Assembly (NCBI RefSeq): GCF_900094565.1 | Contig: NZ_FMAF01000001.1 | Coordinates: 496,001 to 560,000 of the forward strand | DNA from: Martinezella lusitana | GTDB lineage: Bacteria > Pseudomonadota > Alphaproteobacteria > Rhizobiales > Rhizobiaceae | Length of the DNA: 64,000 nucleotides | Direction: 5' to 3' | Shown: positions 55,677 through 63,798 of the stretch, piece by piece | Position numbering within the stretch: the stretch's first letter is position 1 | How the letters are laid out: each line of letters begins with the position of its first letter | Notes under the pieces: model-generated | What the model was told of the DNA's origin: nothing | Databases searched by the model: none | The model's input: the letters and a program-made list of their open reading frames with translations, nothing else | Made by a program: the position numbers and the translations under genes

Positions 55677-56825
55677 TTATTCAAACACGATGGCGGGCGC
55701 GGCGCGCAGCGGGGTATTGGCCACTTGTGCCCAGACCTTCGCGGCGATCTCGCGATAGATACCGGCGACCACGCCTTCCGGTTCGGCGGCGACGAGCGGC
55801 GTGCCGGCGTCGGAGGTCTCGCGAATGCTCATGGTCAGCGGCACTTCGCCAAGGAAGGGCACGCCGATGCGTTCGGCTTCCTTGCGCGCGCCGCCATGGC
55901 CGAAGATATCGTAACGCGCGCCCGTATCCGGAGCGATGAAATAGCTCATGTTTTCAACGATGCCGAGGACGGGAACCTCAACCTTGCGGAACATGTTGAG
56001 GCCCTTGCGCGCATCGATCAATGCCAGGTCCTGCGGGGTGGAGACGATGACGGCGCCGGCAAGCGGCACCTGCTGCGCCATGGTCAATTGCACGTCGCCC
56101 GTGCCGGGCGGCATGTCGACGACGAGCACGTCGAGCTCGCCCCAGGCAACCTCGCGCAACATCTGCAAGAGTGCGGACTGAACCATCGGCCCGCGCCAGA
56201 TCATCGCGGTCTCTTCCTCGACGAGAAAGCCCATCGACATGACCTTGAGACCGTAGTTCTCCATGGGAACGATAATGCGGCCATCGATCTGTGACGGCTT
56301 GCCCGAGATCTTCAGCAGGCGCGGCATCGACGGGCCATAGACGTCGGCGTCCAGGATGCCGACGCGCAAGCCATTGGCAAGCAGGCCGAGCGCAAGATTG
56401 ACCGCCGTCGTCGATTTGCCGACGCCGCCCTTCCCCGACGCGACCGCGATGATGGCGCCGACGCCGGGAACGCCGATCTTGGCGGCGCGGGGTGGCTGTT
56501 GCGGGGCATGCGGATGGGAATGGGCATGCGGGGCAGCTTGCGGCGGCGCCGGGCGCGCAGCCGGGGCGCCGGCCTTCTTGTCGGCGGTCAGCGCCACCAT
56601 GGCACCTTTGACACCGGGCATTTGCTTGACGACGCGCTCGGCCGCAAGGCGCATCGGCTCCAGATCCTTGGCGCGTTCGGCGGGAACAGTGATGGAGAAA
56701 TAGACCTTGCCATCGGAGATAAAGACATCCGACACCATGCCGAGCTCAACGATATTGTGCTCCAGATCCGGGCCGCGAACCGTCTTCAGCGTCTCCAGCA
56801 CCTGTTCCTTGGTGATGTCTGCCAT
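55677..56825 (-). CDS. apbC: Mrp/ApbC-type Fe-S carrier ATPase, cysteine-free
   Basis: 382 residues. An N-terminal DUF59/MIP18 domain (about 1-85), a His/Pro/Ala-rich linker (PHAHSHPHAPQQPP), and a ParA/Mrp ATPase: deviant P-loop ASGKGGVGKSTTAVNLALGL, DADVYGPSMPRLL, DMPPGTGDVQLTM and VIVSTPQDLALIDARKG. In E. coli Mrp/ApbC the segment after VENMSYF holds CxxC, which bridges an Fe-S cluster in the dimer; here it reads VENMSYFIAPDTGARYDIFG. No cysteine occurs anywhere in the protein. The ATG at 56825 is supported by GAGG. Role in Fe-S cluster delivery is inferred from family. Confidence 0.85.
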   Translation of the reverse strand: MADITKEQVLETLKTVRGPDLEHNIVELGMVSDVFISDGKVYFSITVPAERAKDLEPMRLAAERVVKQMPGVKGAMVALTADKKAGAPAARPAPPQAAPHAHSHPHAPQQPPRAAKIGVPGVGAIIAVASGKGGVGKSTTAVNLALGLLANGLRVGILDADVYGPSMPRLLKISGKPSQIDGRIIVPMENYGLKVMSMGFLVEEETAMIWRGPMVQSALLQMLREVAWGELDVLVVDMPPGTGDVQLTMAQQVPLAGAVIVSTPQDLALIDARKGLNMFRKVEVPVLGIVENMSYFIAPDTGARYDIFGHGGARKEAERIGVPFLGEVPLTMSIRETSDAGTPLVAAEPEGVVAGIYREIAAKVWAQVANTPLRAAPAIVFE

Positions 56826-57491
56826 TCCATCCTCACTGCGCAATCTTCATCCGGAGCAAGGCATCAAGTCGCGTGCCTTCCGGAATCTCTCTGGCTTAGA
56901 TAGTGGAGCGGGAGGGCTTCGCCAAACGAAATCCAGGGGGCTTCGACAAAAAGCGTCGTCCGCTGCGGCCAGCAGGTCCGCCGGGTCTATGACCCTTACC
57001 AGCCGCAACGCTCTCCCAAGACGAAAGTTATTTGCGACGGCCGACATAAAGCAAAGTTGGGAAAGAAGTAGGGCAAGGTCGCAAAAATCGTGCTTTCGGC
57101 CTCATCGATGTCGATCGACGTGCCAAATAAGCAACAACCGCCGCCGATACCTTTCGCCAGGAGAAGTAGGGCGATGGTATCAACGACGGTCGTCTGATCC
57201 GCGCGCATTGATCGGCGCTGTTATCAAAGTCCCCTCTGGACCTCTGCCTGTTACCAAGCAGGAAGCGTGCCAATTTCGGAGGAAACAGAGAAGCTTATAT
57301 TTTTCAAACACTTGAGGAACAGACGCTCAATTGCGCGGCGAAAGTGCCGCAAAGCGCTCCATCAGTTTTTATTTGCAGCGCACAAAATTCACTCAGGATG
57401 CTGCCTGAATTTCGTTCAATTGGGATCAGTTCGGCCGTCGATCGCTCGCGAAACAAAATATCCATCCGGACCGGGCGTCGGCGAGCAAGGC
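56826..57491. other. Intergenic region between apbC and the LuxR regulator
   Basis: 666 bases, the largest gap in the window. A plus-strand frame at about 56950-57073 reads KSVVRCGQQVRRVYDPYQPQ and continues to a TAG, but it has no start codon after the upstream stop; it may be a gene remnant. No RNA gene, repeat or other reading frame is convincing. Confidence 0.35.
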
Positions 57492-58232
57492 CTATTTTAT
57501 CAGCCCGACGCGGAGCGCCTTGGCAACCGCTTGCGTGCGGTTGACGGTATCGAGTTTCTTGGTGGCCCGGTTCAGATAGTGATTGACGGTATGTTCCGAG
57601 AGCGTGAGGATTTCGGCAATTTCGGCGCTGGTTTTGCCGGCTGCCGTCCAGTTCAGGCAATCGATCTCGCGATCGGTAAGTGCATCGACAACGCGGATGT
57701 CAAGATTGCGGATCTCTGCAAGCCGATCGAAGATATGGGTTGCGATATAGAAGAGATCCTTGACCTCTTCGCGCGAGAAAGGCTCGCGATCGCCGGCCAG
57801 CGAAACCGCTCCGCGAACGCCTGAGACATCATGGGCCGGCAGATAGATGAAGCGCGTCATGCGAAAGCGTTCGAACAAGGCAACCGCGAACTGGGATTTG
57901 CTCTCTTCCCTATTCGGGCTCGTGGAGACCTCGTAGACAAAGGGCAAGGTCGAGGTTCGCAGGCGCTGCAACACCGGGCTGGTCGGCAACAACGCTTCCT
58001 GATCATAGATGGACAGAAGTTCAGCCGGCCAGTTATTGATCACCGAACTGCTCTGCAACTCGAAGGAGGTGATCGGCGGCAGATTGACGACCATGAAGGC
58101 CCGGCAACGATAGACCTCCGTCAATCGTTTCATGAACCGAAACACGTCGAATTGGGTCTTCAGCCTGCTGACTTCGTCAATATAGTCCTCGCCGCGAGGA
58201 GACGTTCCCACCTGCACCAATGCCGCCATCAT
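57492..58232 (-). CDS. LuxR-type regulator with autoinducer-binding-like domain
   Basis: 246 residues. The N-terminal half (about 10-165) has the fold of autoinducer-binding regulators, with NNWPAELLSIYDQEALLPTS placing W and Y where TraR has W57 and Y61. The next conserved pair, Asp-Pro in TraR (70-71), reads S-P here, and the W85 position falls in LPFVYEV. The C-terminal half is a LuxR/GerE DNA-binding domain: LTDREIDCLNWTAAGKTSAE, AEILTLSEHTVNHYLNRATK and KLDTVNRTQAVAKAL. No luxI is in the window. It is an orphan or solo regulator; its signal may not be an acyl-homoserine lactone. Gaps on both sides suggest independent transcription. Confidence 0.8.
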   Translation of the reverse strand: MMAALVQVGTSPRGEDYIDEVSRLKTQFDVFRFMKRLTEVYRCRAFMVVNLPPITSFELQSSSVINNWPAELLSIYDQEALLPTSPVLQRLRTSTLPFVYEVSTSPNREESKSQFAVALFERFRMTRFIYLPAHDVSGVRGAVSLAGDREPFSREEVKDLFYIATHIFDRLAEIRNLDIRVVDALTDREIDCLNWTAAGKTSAEIAEILTLSEHTVNHYLNRATKKLDTVNRTQAVAKALRVGLIK

Positions 58233-58556
58233 CAGTCTTCTTTATGTAAAAAAGGGAAAAATACGAAATTTCCGTCTCTTGGCCCCGGAAGGTCATCGTA
58301 CCAACGTCGGTAGCCGGCACTTGTTCAAATATAATTTTCTCAGGATCTCGCTCGCGTCAACGCTCGTTACTACGATGTCCGGTCGTCATTTCACCAAACC
58401 CCTTCGCGCGCCCAGTAGTCACGCGAGGGATAATGGCAGTTCTTGCGCGCTTCTCAACAAGCAAATTCAAGACAAGCATGCAATTTTGCTAAGATCCAGC
58501 GCCTGAAGCATTAATTCGATATAATTCAGCGGTCCCTTGAGGAAAACATGTCGGAG
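58233..58556. other. Intergenic region between the LuxR and IclR regulators
   Basis: 324 bases, locally A+T-rich. It must carry the LuxR gene promoter near 58233-58320. I see no convincing gene, repeat or strong hairpin in it. Confidence 0.35.
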
Positions 58557-59366
58557 CTATCGCTTCGGACCCAGCCGGTTGCGCATGTCCGTCATGATCG
58601 AATCGGCGGCGGCCACCACCAGGGGCGCCCATTGCTGCAATTTCTGCGATGTCACGCGATAGGCCGGACCGGTCACCGAGACGCCCGCCAGCATACCGCC
58701 ATCATCTGCGCGGATCGGTGCGGCAACGCAGCATATGCCGCTCTCGTGCTCCTCGCGATCGAATGCATAGCCGCGCACCCTGATCTCCACGATATCGGCA
58801 AGCAACCGCGCGGCATTGCGATGAGTATGCGCGGTGTAGGCTCGAAACTCGAGAGCGGCAATCCGCCCAGCGAGATCGAGATCGTCCAGTGCGGAGAGCG
58901 CCGCCTTGCCAACCCCCGTGCAATAGGCCGGCGAGGCATTGCCGATCTGGGAATACATGCGCACGGACTGTCGGCCTTCGACCTTGTCGAGATAGATGAC
59001 CTCGGAGCCGCGCAAGACACCGAGATGCACGGTTTCGCCGGTCAATTCCTGCAAGTGGCGCAAATGCGGTTCGGCCACGGCGCGGAATTCGTTGCGCGCC
59101 CAGCTGCGCGAGGCAAGGTTCAGAAGCCTGATCCCGAGACGATAGCGCCCGTCGCGATCGACCTCCAAAAGTCCTTCCTCGACGAGGTGCGACAATTGCC
59201 GATGTAGCGTACCACGCGGCTGATCGGACAATGAGAGGATGTCGGTAAAACGCATCGGACCATCGGCAAGCGCCACATGGTCGACCAGCGCCATGAGCTT
59301 TCCAAGCGTGCCGGTTTCGCGGCCACGGCGGGTATCCCCTTTTTCGCCATCCGAATTCAGACCCAT
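58557..59366 (-). CDS. IclR family regulator of the dgo-type operon
   Basis: 269 residues. N-terminal winged helix-turn-helix (about 20-85, ADGPMRFTDILSLSDQPRGT, LHRQLSHLVEEGLL) and an IclR ligand-binding domain (about 100-265) with SVRMYSQIGNASPAYCTGVG, EHESGICCVAAPIR and GVSVTGPAYR. It is divergent from the SDR-dgoK-dgoA-lactonase operon, so it most likely controls it and responds to a sugar acid intermediate such as 2-keto-3-deoxygalactonate. ATG at 59366 is used; a GTG at 59390 is also in frame. Confidence 0.85.
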   Translation of the reverse strand: MGLNSDGEKGDTRRGRETGTLGKLMALVDHVALADGPMRFTDILSLSDQPRGTLHRQLSHLVEEGLLEVDRDGRYRLGIRLLNLASRSWARNEFRAVAEPHLRHLQELTGETVHLGVLRGSEVIYLDKVEGRQSVRMYSQIGNASPAYCTGVGKAALSALDDLDLAGRIAALEFRAYTAHTHRNAARLLADIVEIRVRGYAFDREEHESGICCVAAPIRADDGGMLAGVSVTGPAYRVTSQKLQQWAPLVVAAADSIMTDMRNRLGPKR

Positions 59367-59430
59367 GCGCCCTTCATTTATCGCTGGCACTGCCGCCGCA
59401 TCCTTGACACGATGGAAGGGTAATCCGATA

Positions 59431-59467
59431 ATTCCACATAGTCAAATTTCGTTCCAAATAATGGAAC
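59431..59467. promoter_or_regulatory. Candidate IclR operator in the divergent dgo promoter region
   Basis: A perfect inverted repeat GTTCC-AAATAAT-GGAAC at 59451-59467, preceded by ATTCCA at 59431. It lies 35-50 bases before the TTG start of the SDR gene. Such GGAAC/GTTCC palindromes fit IclR-type sites. Confidence 0.5.
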
Positions 59468-59501
59468 TAGAGATTTCATCGATCCTGGGAGGGAAGAAAC
59501 C

Positions 59502-60272
59502 TTGACCGAGACGCAGGCACAATTTCCCGATCTGAAGGATCGAACCGTGCTGATCACCGGCGGCGGCTCCGGCATCGGCGCGGCACTCGTCGAAGGTTTT
59601 GCCCGGCAGGGCGCGAAAGTCGCCTTCATCGATATTGCCGAAGAGCCGAGCAAGGCGCTTGCCGCCAAGCTCTCGGCACAGTCGGCCCATCCTGTCGTCT
59701 TCTATCACGCCGATCTGCGCGATGTCGGCGCCATCAGGAACACGGTCGCAGCGGTCGAATCCGATCTCGGCGCGATCCGCGTGCTTGTCAACAACGCGGC
59801 CTGGGACGACCGGCACGATATCGACACGACCACCGAGGAATATTGGGACAACAACCAGGCGATCAACCTCAAGCAGGTCTTCTTCGTATCGCAGGCGGCG
59901 GCCCCCGGCATGCGGGCGGCCGGTGGCGGCGCGATCATCAACTTCTCCTCGATCGTCTTCAGGATGAACCCACCGGCGCTTTCCTCCTACGCAACTGCGA
60001 AATCCGGCATTATCGGGCTCACCAAGAGCTTCGCGGGCCGCCTCGGCCCGGAAAACATCCGCGTCAACGCCGTTTTGCCCGGCATGATCGTGACGGAGAG
60101 ACAGCTTGAGCTCTGGCTGACGGAGGAAGGCATGGCCAAAACCGTCGAACGGCAATGCCTCAAGCATGTGCTGAAGGCCGCCGATCTTGTGGGGCCAGTG
60201 CTTTTCCTCGCCTCGGACTGCTCAGGCAGCATCACCGCGCAAGCCATTACCGTCGATGGCGGCATTTTCTAG
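59502..60272 (+). CDS. SDR-family sugar dehydrogenase (galactose dehydrogenase-like)
   Basis: 256 residues. Rossmann SDR with the coenzyme motif TVLITGGGSGIGAAL, DIAEE after strand 2 (Asp favours NAD), RVLVNNAAWDDRH, and the catalytic Ser-Tyr-Lys in NFSSIVFRMNPPALSSYATAK. TTG at 59502 is the start, as GGGAGGGAAG precedes it. As first gene of an operon with dgoK, dgoA and a lactonase it is likely to oxidise D-galactose or a related sugar to the lactone. Arabinose or fucose are possible too. Confidence 0.82.
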   Translation: MTETQAQFPDLKDRTVLITGGGSGIGAALVEGFARQGAKVAFIDIAEEPSKALAAKLSAQSAHPVVFYHADLRDVGAIRNTVAAVESDLGAIRVLVNNAAWDDRHDIDTTTEEYWDNNQAINLKQVFFVSQAAAPGMRAAGGGAIINFSSIVFRMNPPALSSYATAKSGIIGLTKSFAGRLGPENIRVNAVLPGMIVTERQLELWLTEEGMAKTVERQCLKHVLKAADLVGPVLFLASDCSGSITAQAITVDGGIF

Positions 60273-60294
60273 TGAAGAATCGGAGCATTTTCTT

Positions 60295-61227
60295 ATGACG
60301 AAACCCGCATATGTCGCGGTGGACTGGGGCACCAGCAGTTTTCGGCTATGGCTGATCGGCCAGGATGGCAGTATTCTGGGGGAGCGGCGCAGCGGCGAAG
60401 GCATGACCACGGCGGCCCAGACAGGCTTTGCAGGGGTATTGCAGGCACACCTGGATGCACTCTCGGCGCCGGCAGATATTCCCGCGATCGTCTGCGGCAT
60501 GGCTGGCGCACGCCAGGGCTGGGTGGAAGCCGGTTACATCGACACGCCGACATCGCTTGCCGCCATTCTCACCGGCGCGGTCGCCGTCCCCGGACAGTCG
60601 CGCGATGTTCGTATCCTGCCGGGTCTAGCGCAACGCAGCAGGCAAGCGCCTGACGTCATGCGCGGCGAGGAAACGCAGTTGCTCGGCGCGATCGCCGCCG
60701 ATACAAAGGGCGAGCAGCTCGTCTGCATGCCGGGGACGCATTCGAAATGGGTGCGCGTGGTCGACGGCCAGGTGATGGGTTTCTCGACCTTCATGACCGG
60801 CGAACTCTTTGACGTCATCACCAAGCACAGCATCCTGTCGCATGCCGTTGCCGGCAGCGCCAACATGCCCACCGATACCGGGGCCTTCGAAGCCGCGCTC
60901 AAGGCTGCTTTCGACAAGCCGGCGCTCGCTACCAATCTGCTGTTCACCGCCCGCTCCGGCCAGCTTCTGCACGGACTGACGGCTGCCGGCGCTCAGGCGT
61001 TGATATCAGGCACGCTGATCGGCGCCGAGATTGCCGGCGCTTTGGCTTCCGCCGGACAGGGAGCATCCATCATGCTCGTCGCTTCCGGACGCCTGCAGGC
61101 TCTCTACGAGGATGCATTCCGCACCCTATCTCTCTCCCACAAGACCATCGATGCCGATGCCGCCGTCCGTCGCGGACTTTCCGCGGCGGCGGAAGCGATC
61201 TGGCTCAAGAACGAAAGCAAAAGCTGA
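60295..61227 (+). CDS. dgoK: 2-dehydro-3-deoxygalactonokinase
   Basis: 310 residues. It phosphorylates 2-keto-3-deoxygalactonate at C6 with ATP. An ASKHA-type kinase starting YVAVDWGTSSFRLWLIGQDG, with CGMAGARQGWVEAGYID, LVCMPGTHSKWVRVVDGQV, FSTFMTGELFDVI and GTLIGAEIAGA. GGAG is 9 bases before the ATG at 60295. The stop codon overlaps the start of dgoA by one base, which ties the two enzymes of the pathway. Confidence 0.92.
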   Translation: MTKPAYVAVDWGTSSFRLWLIGQDGSILGERRSGEGMTTAAQTGFAGVLQAHLDALSAPADIPAIVCGMAGARQGWVEAGYIDTPTSLAAILTGAVAVPGQSRDVRILPGLAQRSRQAPDVMRGEETQLLGAIAADTKGEQLVCMPGTHSKWVRVVDGQVMGFSTFMTGELFDVITKHSILSHAVAGSANMPTDTGAFEAALKAAFDKPALATNLLFTARSGQLLHGLTAAGAQALISGTLIGAEIAGALASAGQGASIMLVASGRLQALYEDAFRTLSLSHKTIDADAAVRRGLSAAAEAIWLKNESKS

Positions 61228-61862
61228 TGACGACCCGCATTCCCTTCCCTCCCATGAAGCGCCCGCTCATTGCCATTCTTCGCGGCATCAAGCCGGAGGA
61301 AACGGCCGATATCGTCGGCGCTCTGATCGAGACCGGCTTCACCGCCATCGAGATCCCGTTGAACTCGCCCGAACCTTTCCGCTCGATCAAAATCGCCGCC
61401 AAGATGGCGCCTGCCGACTGCCTGATCGGAGCCGGCACCGTGCTGACCATCGAGGACGTCGACAGACTGGATGGCGCCGGCGGCAAGCTGCTTGTCACGC
61501 CGAATGTCGAGCCTGCGATCATCAGCCGCGCCCGCGACAAGGGCATGGTGACAATGCCCGGCGTGTTCACCGCCACGGAGGCGCTTTCCGCGGCAAGGGC
61601 CGGCGCCACGGGTCTCAAATTTTTCCCGGCGGGTGTGCTCGGCGCTTCCGGCATTACCGCTATCCGTGCCGTTTTGCCACCGGAGCTTGTTATCGCTGCC
61701 GTCGGCGGCGTTTCGGACAAGAATTTCGCGGATTACACCAAGGCCGGCATTCTCGCTTTCGGTCTCGGCACCAGCCTCTACAAGCCGGGAATGACGGCGG
61801 AGGAGGTTGCCGAACGCGCCAAGGCAACCATCTATGCCTATGACGAAGCCATAGGAGCCTGA
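61227..61862 (+). CDS. dgoA: 2-dehydro-3-deoxy-6-phosphogalactonate aldolase
   Basis: 211 residues, a class I aldolase of the KDPG/KDPGal family. It splits 2-keto-3-deoxy-6-phosphogalactonate into pyruvate and glyceraldehyde-3-phosphate. Motifs: PLIAILRGIKPEETADI, ALIETGFTAIEIPLNSPEP with the catalytic Glu, GAGTVLTIEDVDRL, TPNVEPAIIS and GLKFFPAGVLG with the Schiff-base Lys. It overlaps dgoK by one base and precedes the lactonase gene by 3 bases. Confidence 0.93.
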   Translation: MTTRIPFPPMKRPLIAILRGIKPEETADIVGALIETGFTAIEIPLNSPEPFRSIKIAAKMAPADCLIGAGTVLTIEDVDRLDGAGGKLLVTPNVEPAIISRARDKGMVTMPGVFTATEALSAARAGATGLKFFPAGVLGASGITAIRAVLPPELVIAAVGGVSDKNFADYTKAGILAFGLGTSLYKPGMTAEEVAERAKATIYAYDEAIGA

Positions 61863-61865
61863 TCT

Positions 61866-62756
61866 ATGACCGATATTCATGATTTTCAGGGCAATATTCT
61901 CTGCAATACTTCATCTGTCCTGGGCGAAGGCCCAACCTACGATCCCGATACGGACACGGTCTGGTGGTTCAACATCCTCGGGAAGGAATTGCACGAGCTG
62001 CATCTGCCGACCGGCAAGAAGCAGGTTCACGAGCTGCCGATGATGGCGAGCGTGCTCGCCCGCGTCGACGCAGAGCGGCAGATGATCGCCACCGAAGAGG
62101 GGCTATTCCTGCGTGACATCGCCAGCGGCGAGCTGAGCTTCTATGCGGCGATCGAAGCCGACAAGCCTGAGAACCGTTCCAATGACGGGCGTACGCATGT
62201 CTCCGGATCCCTATGGATCGGCACCATGGGCAAGCGCGCCGAGATGCAGGCGGGCGCCATCTATCATGTGGCAGCCGGCGGCAAGGTCACCAAGATCTTC
62301 GACCAGATCAGCATTCCGAATTCGATCTGCTTTTCGCCCGATGGCACGATCGGCTATTTCACCGATACCCGCGTCAGCCAGCTCATGCGCGTGCTGGTCG
62401 ATCCGGAGACCGGGCTTCCGGCAGGTGAACCGATTGTGATGGTCGACAGCATGGAGGACCCAGGCGGTCTTGATGGCTCGGTCTGCGATGCCGACGGCTA
62501 TATCTGGAATGCGCGCTGGGGTTCCGGCTTCGTCGACAAGTACAGCCCGGACGGCCTGCGTATCGAGCGCTATCGCGTGCCCGCGATGCAGCCCTCCTGC
62601 CCCGCCTTCATCGGCAAGAACGCCGATCGGCTGGCGGTGACGACCGCCTGGGAAGGGCTTGATGACGAAGCTCGCTCCATGCAGCCGCAGGCCGGTGCGC
62701 TTCTGGAACTTGGCGCGACGGTCAGGGGCGTTTTCGATCCGCGATACAAGCTTTGA
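61866..62756 (+). CDS. SMP-30/gluconolactonase-family lactonase
   Basis: 296 residues, a six-bladed beta-propeller with metal-binding residues: Glu in SSVLGEGPTYDPDTDTVWWF, Asn in NRSNDGRTHVSGSLWIGTMG, and Asn/Asp in IPNSICFSPDG and EDPGGLDGSVCDADGYIWNA. These enzymes open sugar lactones. In this operon it should hydrolyse the galactono- (or related) lactone made by the SDR. A dehydratase for galactonate is missing from the operon. A strong hairpin follows the stop. Confidence 0.88.
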   Translation: MTDIHDFQGNILCNTSSVLGEGPTYDPDTDTVWWFNILGKELHELHLPTGKKQVHELPMMASVLARVDAERQMIATEEGLFLRDIASGELSFYAAIEADKPENRSNDGRTHVSGSLWIGTMGKRAEMQAGAIYHVAAGGKVTKIFDQISIPNSICFSPDGTIGYFTDTRVSQLMRVLVDPETGLPAGEPIVMVDSMEDPGGLDGSVCDADGYIWNARWGSGFVDKYSPDGLRIERYRVPAMQPSCPAFIGKNADRLAVTTAWEGLDDEARSMQPQAGALLELGATVRGVFDPRYKL

Positions 62757-62763
62757 ACGAAGG

Positions 62764-62794
62764 CCACCTTCGCGCGTTGCGGGTGCGAAGGTGG
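62764..62794 (+). terminator. Hairpin at the end of the dgo-type operon
   Basis: Ten-base perfect stem CCACCTTCGC with GCGAAGGTGG, 11-base loop, 7 bases after the stop of the lactonase gene. No T run, so termination may need Rho. Confidence 0.65.
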
Positions 62795-63111
62795 TGCCCG
62801 CGATGCGAATTAGCGCCGTAACAGATCAAGCCCCGCGCCGCCACAGATGAGCGGGCACGATCCTTCATCACCACTCCGCTCAATCTTCCAGGTTGTTTTT
62901 GATCTTCATAACAAATTGTTTTTTCACAATATTCTCTCGGTCTGTCGCTCCAACAAATTTTCTTTCTGCAACTTTTGACGGAACCAAAGCCTCCGTGAAC
63001 CATTAGCCTCTACGACCGGTACGATGATGGTCGGCAAAACAAAGGCTCCACTCGTACTGGTATGCATGCGCTTCTTAAAGCATGCCCATCAGAATGAAAG
63101 GTAGGTTCACG
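62795..63111. other. Intergenic region before the PRC-barrel gene
   Basis: 317 bases. An A+T-rich part at 62885-62975 is the best promoter candidate for the rightward gene; the block TTTTGACGGAACC at 62974-62986 could include a promoter -35 of the stress sigma type, but no matching -10 was found. No gene or repeat seen. Confidence 0.35.
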
Positions 63112-63729
63112 ATGACTGGGAAACTCTTCACTTCCGTCGCCGCAGGCGCAATCTTTGCCACTGCATCCGTTCTTTCACCGATGGCTTTCGCGCAGTCGCA
63201 GCAACCGTCGACCGGCAGCAGCGGCGCACCGTTGTCGCAGAAGGCTCCGGCCACACCCGACACAACGAAGCCGGATAGCGCGGCTCCGCAGACCAAGGCA
63301 CAGGCTCCCGCCGCCATGACCGGCACGGAACAAGCCGGTAATCTGACCGAACAGTCGGCAGACCAGATCAGTGCCAAGACCTATATGGGTCAGTCTGTCT
63401 ATAACGGTAAGAACGAAAGCATCGGCAGCATCAACGATCTGATCCTGCAGAAGCAGGGCGGTGTTGTCGCCGCGATCGTCGGCGTCGGCGGCTTCCTTGG
63501 CATGGGCCAGAAGAACGTCGCAGTCCCGTTCGACAAGATCAGTGCCACCCAGAATGCTCAGGATGGCACCATCAAGCTGACGACGACCGAAACGGCTGAG
63601 TCATTGAAGGCTGCGCCGGAGTTCAAGACGCTTGCGATGCAAGCTTCCGACAAGGCCGCAAGTTCGGCTGGAACGTCGACAATGCCGGCAACGGACAACA
63701 CGACGACATCGTCGACCACCAACAAGTAA
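63112..63729 (+). CDS. Exported PRC-barrel domain protein
   Basis: 205 residues. Signal peptide (MTGKLFTSVAAGAIFATASV, cleavage after FAQ near residue 27), a Ser/Thr/Pro/Ala-rich linker (about 28-90), one PRC-barrel domain (about 95-165: MGQSVYNGKNESIGSINDLI, then VVAAIVGVGGFLGMGQKNVA, VPFDKI), and a Ser/Thr-rich tail. Exported PRC-barrel proteins are common in rhizobia and often stress-induced; ligand unknown. ATG at 63112 is used; an upstream ATG at 63094 is in frame. Followed by a clear terminator. Confidence 0.82.
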   Translation: MTGKLFTSVAAGAIFATASVLSPMAFAQSQQPSTGSSGAPLSQKAPATPDTTKPDSAAPQTKAQAPAAMTGTEQAGNLTEQSADQISAKTYMGQSVYNGKNESIGSINDLILQKQGGVVAAIVGVGGFLGMGQKNVAVPFDKISATQNAQDGTIKLTTTETAESLKAAPEFKTLAMQASDKAASSAGTSTMPATDNTTTSSTTNK

Positions 63730-63755
63730 CCCAGGTGGTCAGATAGACGGACAAG

Positions 63756-63783
63756 CGGCGGCCCTCAGGGGCCGCCTTTTTTT
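63756..63783 (+). terminator. Rho-independent terminator of the PRC-barrel gene
   Basis: GC-rich stem GGCGGCCC with GGGCCGCC, loop of 3-4 bases, followed by seven T. Positioned 27 bases after the stop codon, before the convergent EAL gene. Confidence 0.92.
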
Positions 63784-63798
63784 GGATTATTTTTCAGC

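Noticed and set aside
62974..63010. Stress sigma factor (EcfG-type) promoter before the PRC-barrel gene
   Set aside because: GGAAC is present, but no CGTT-like -10 box at the required distance was found.
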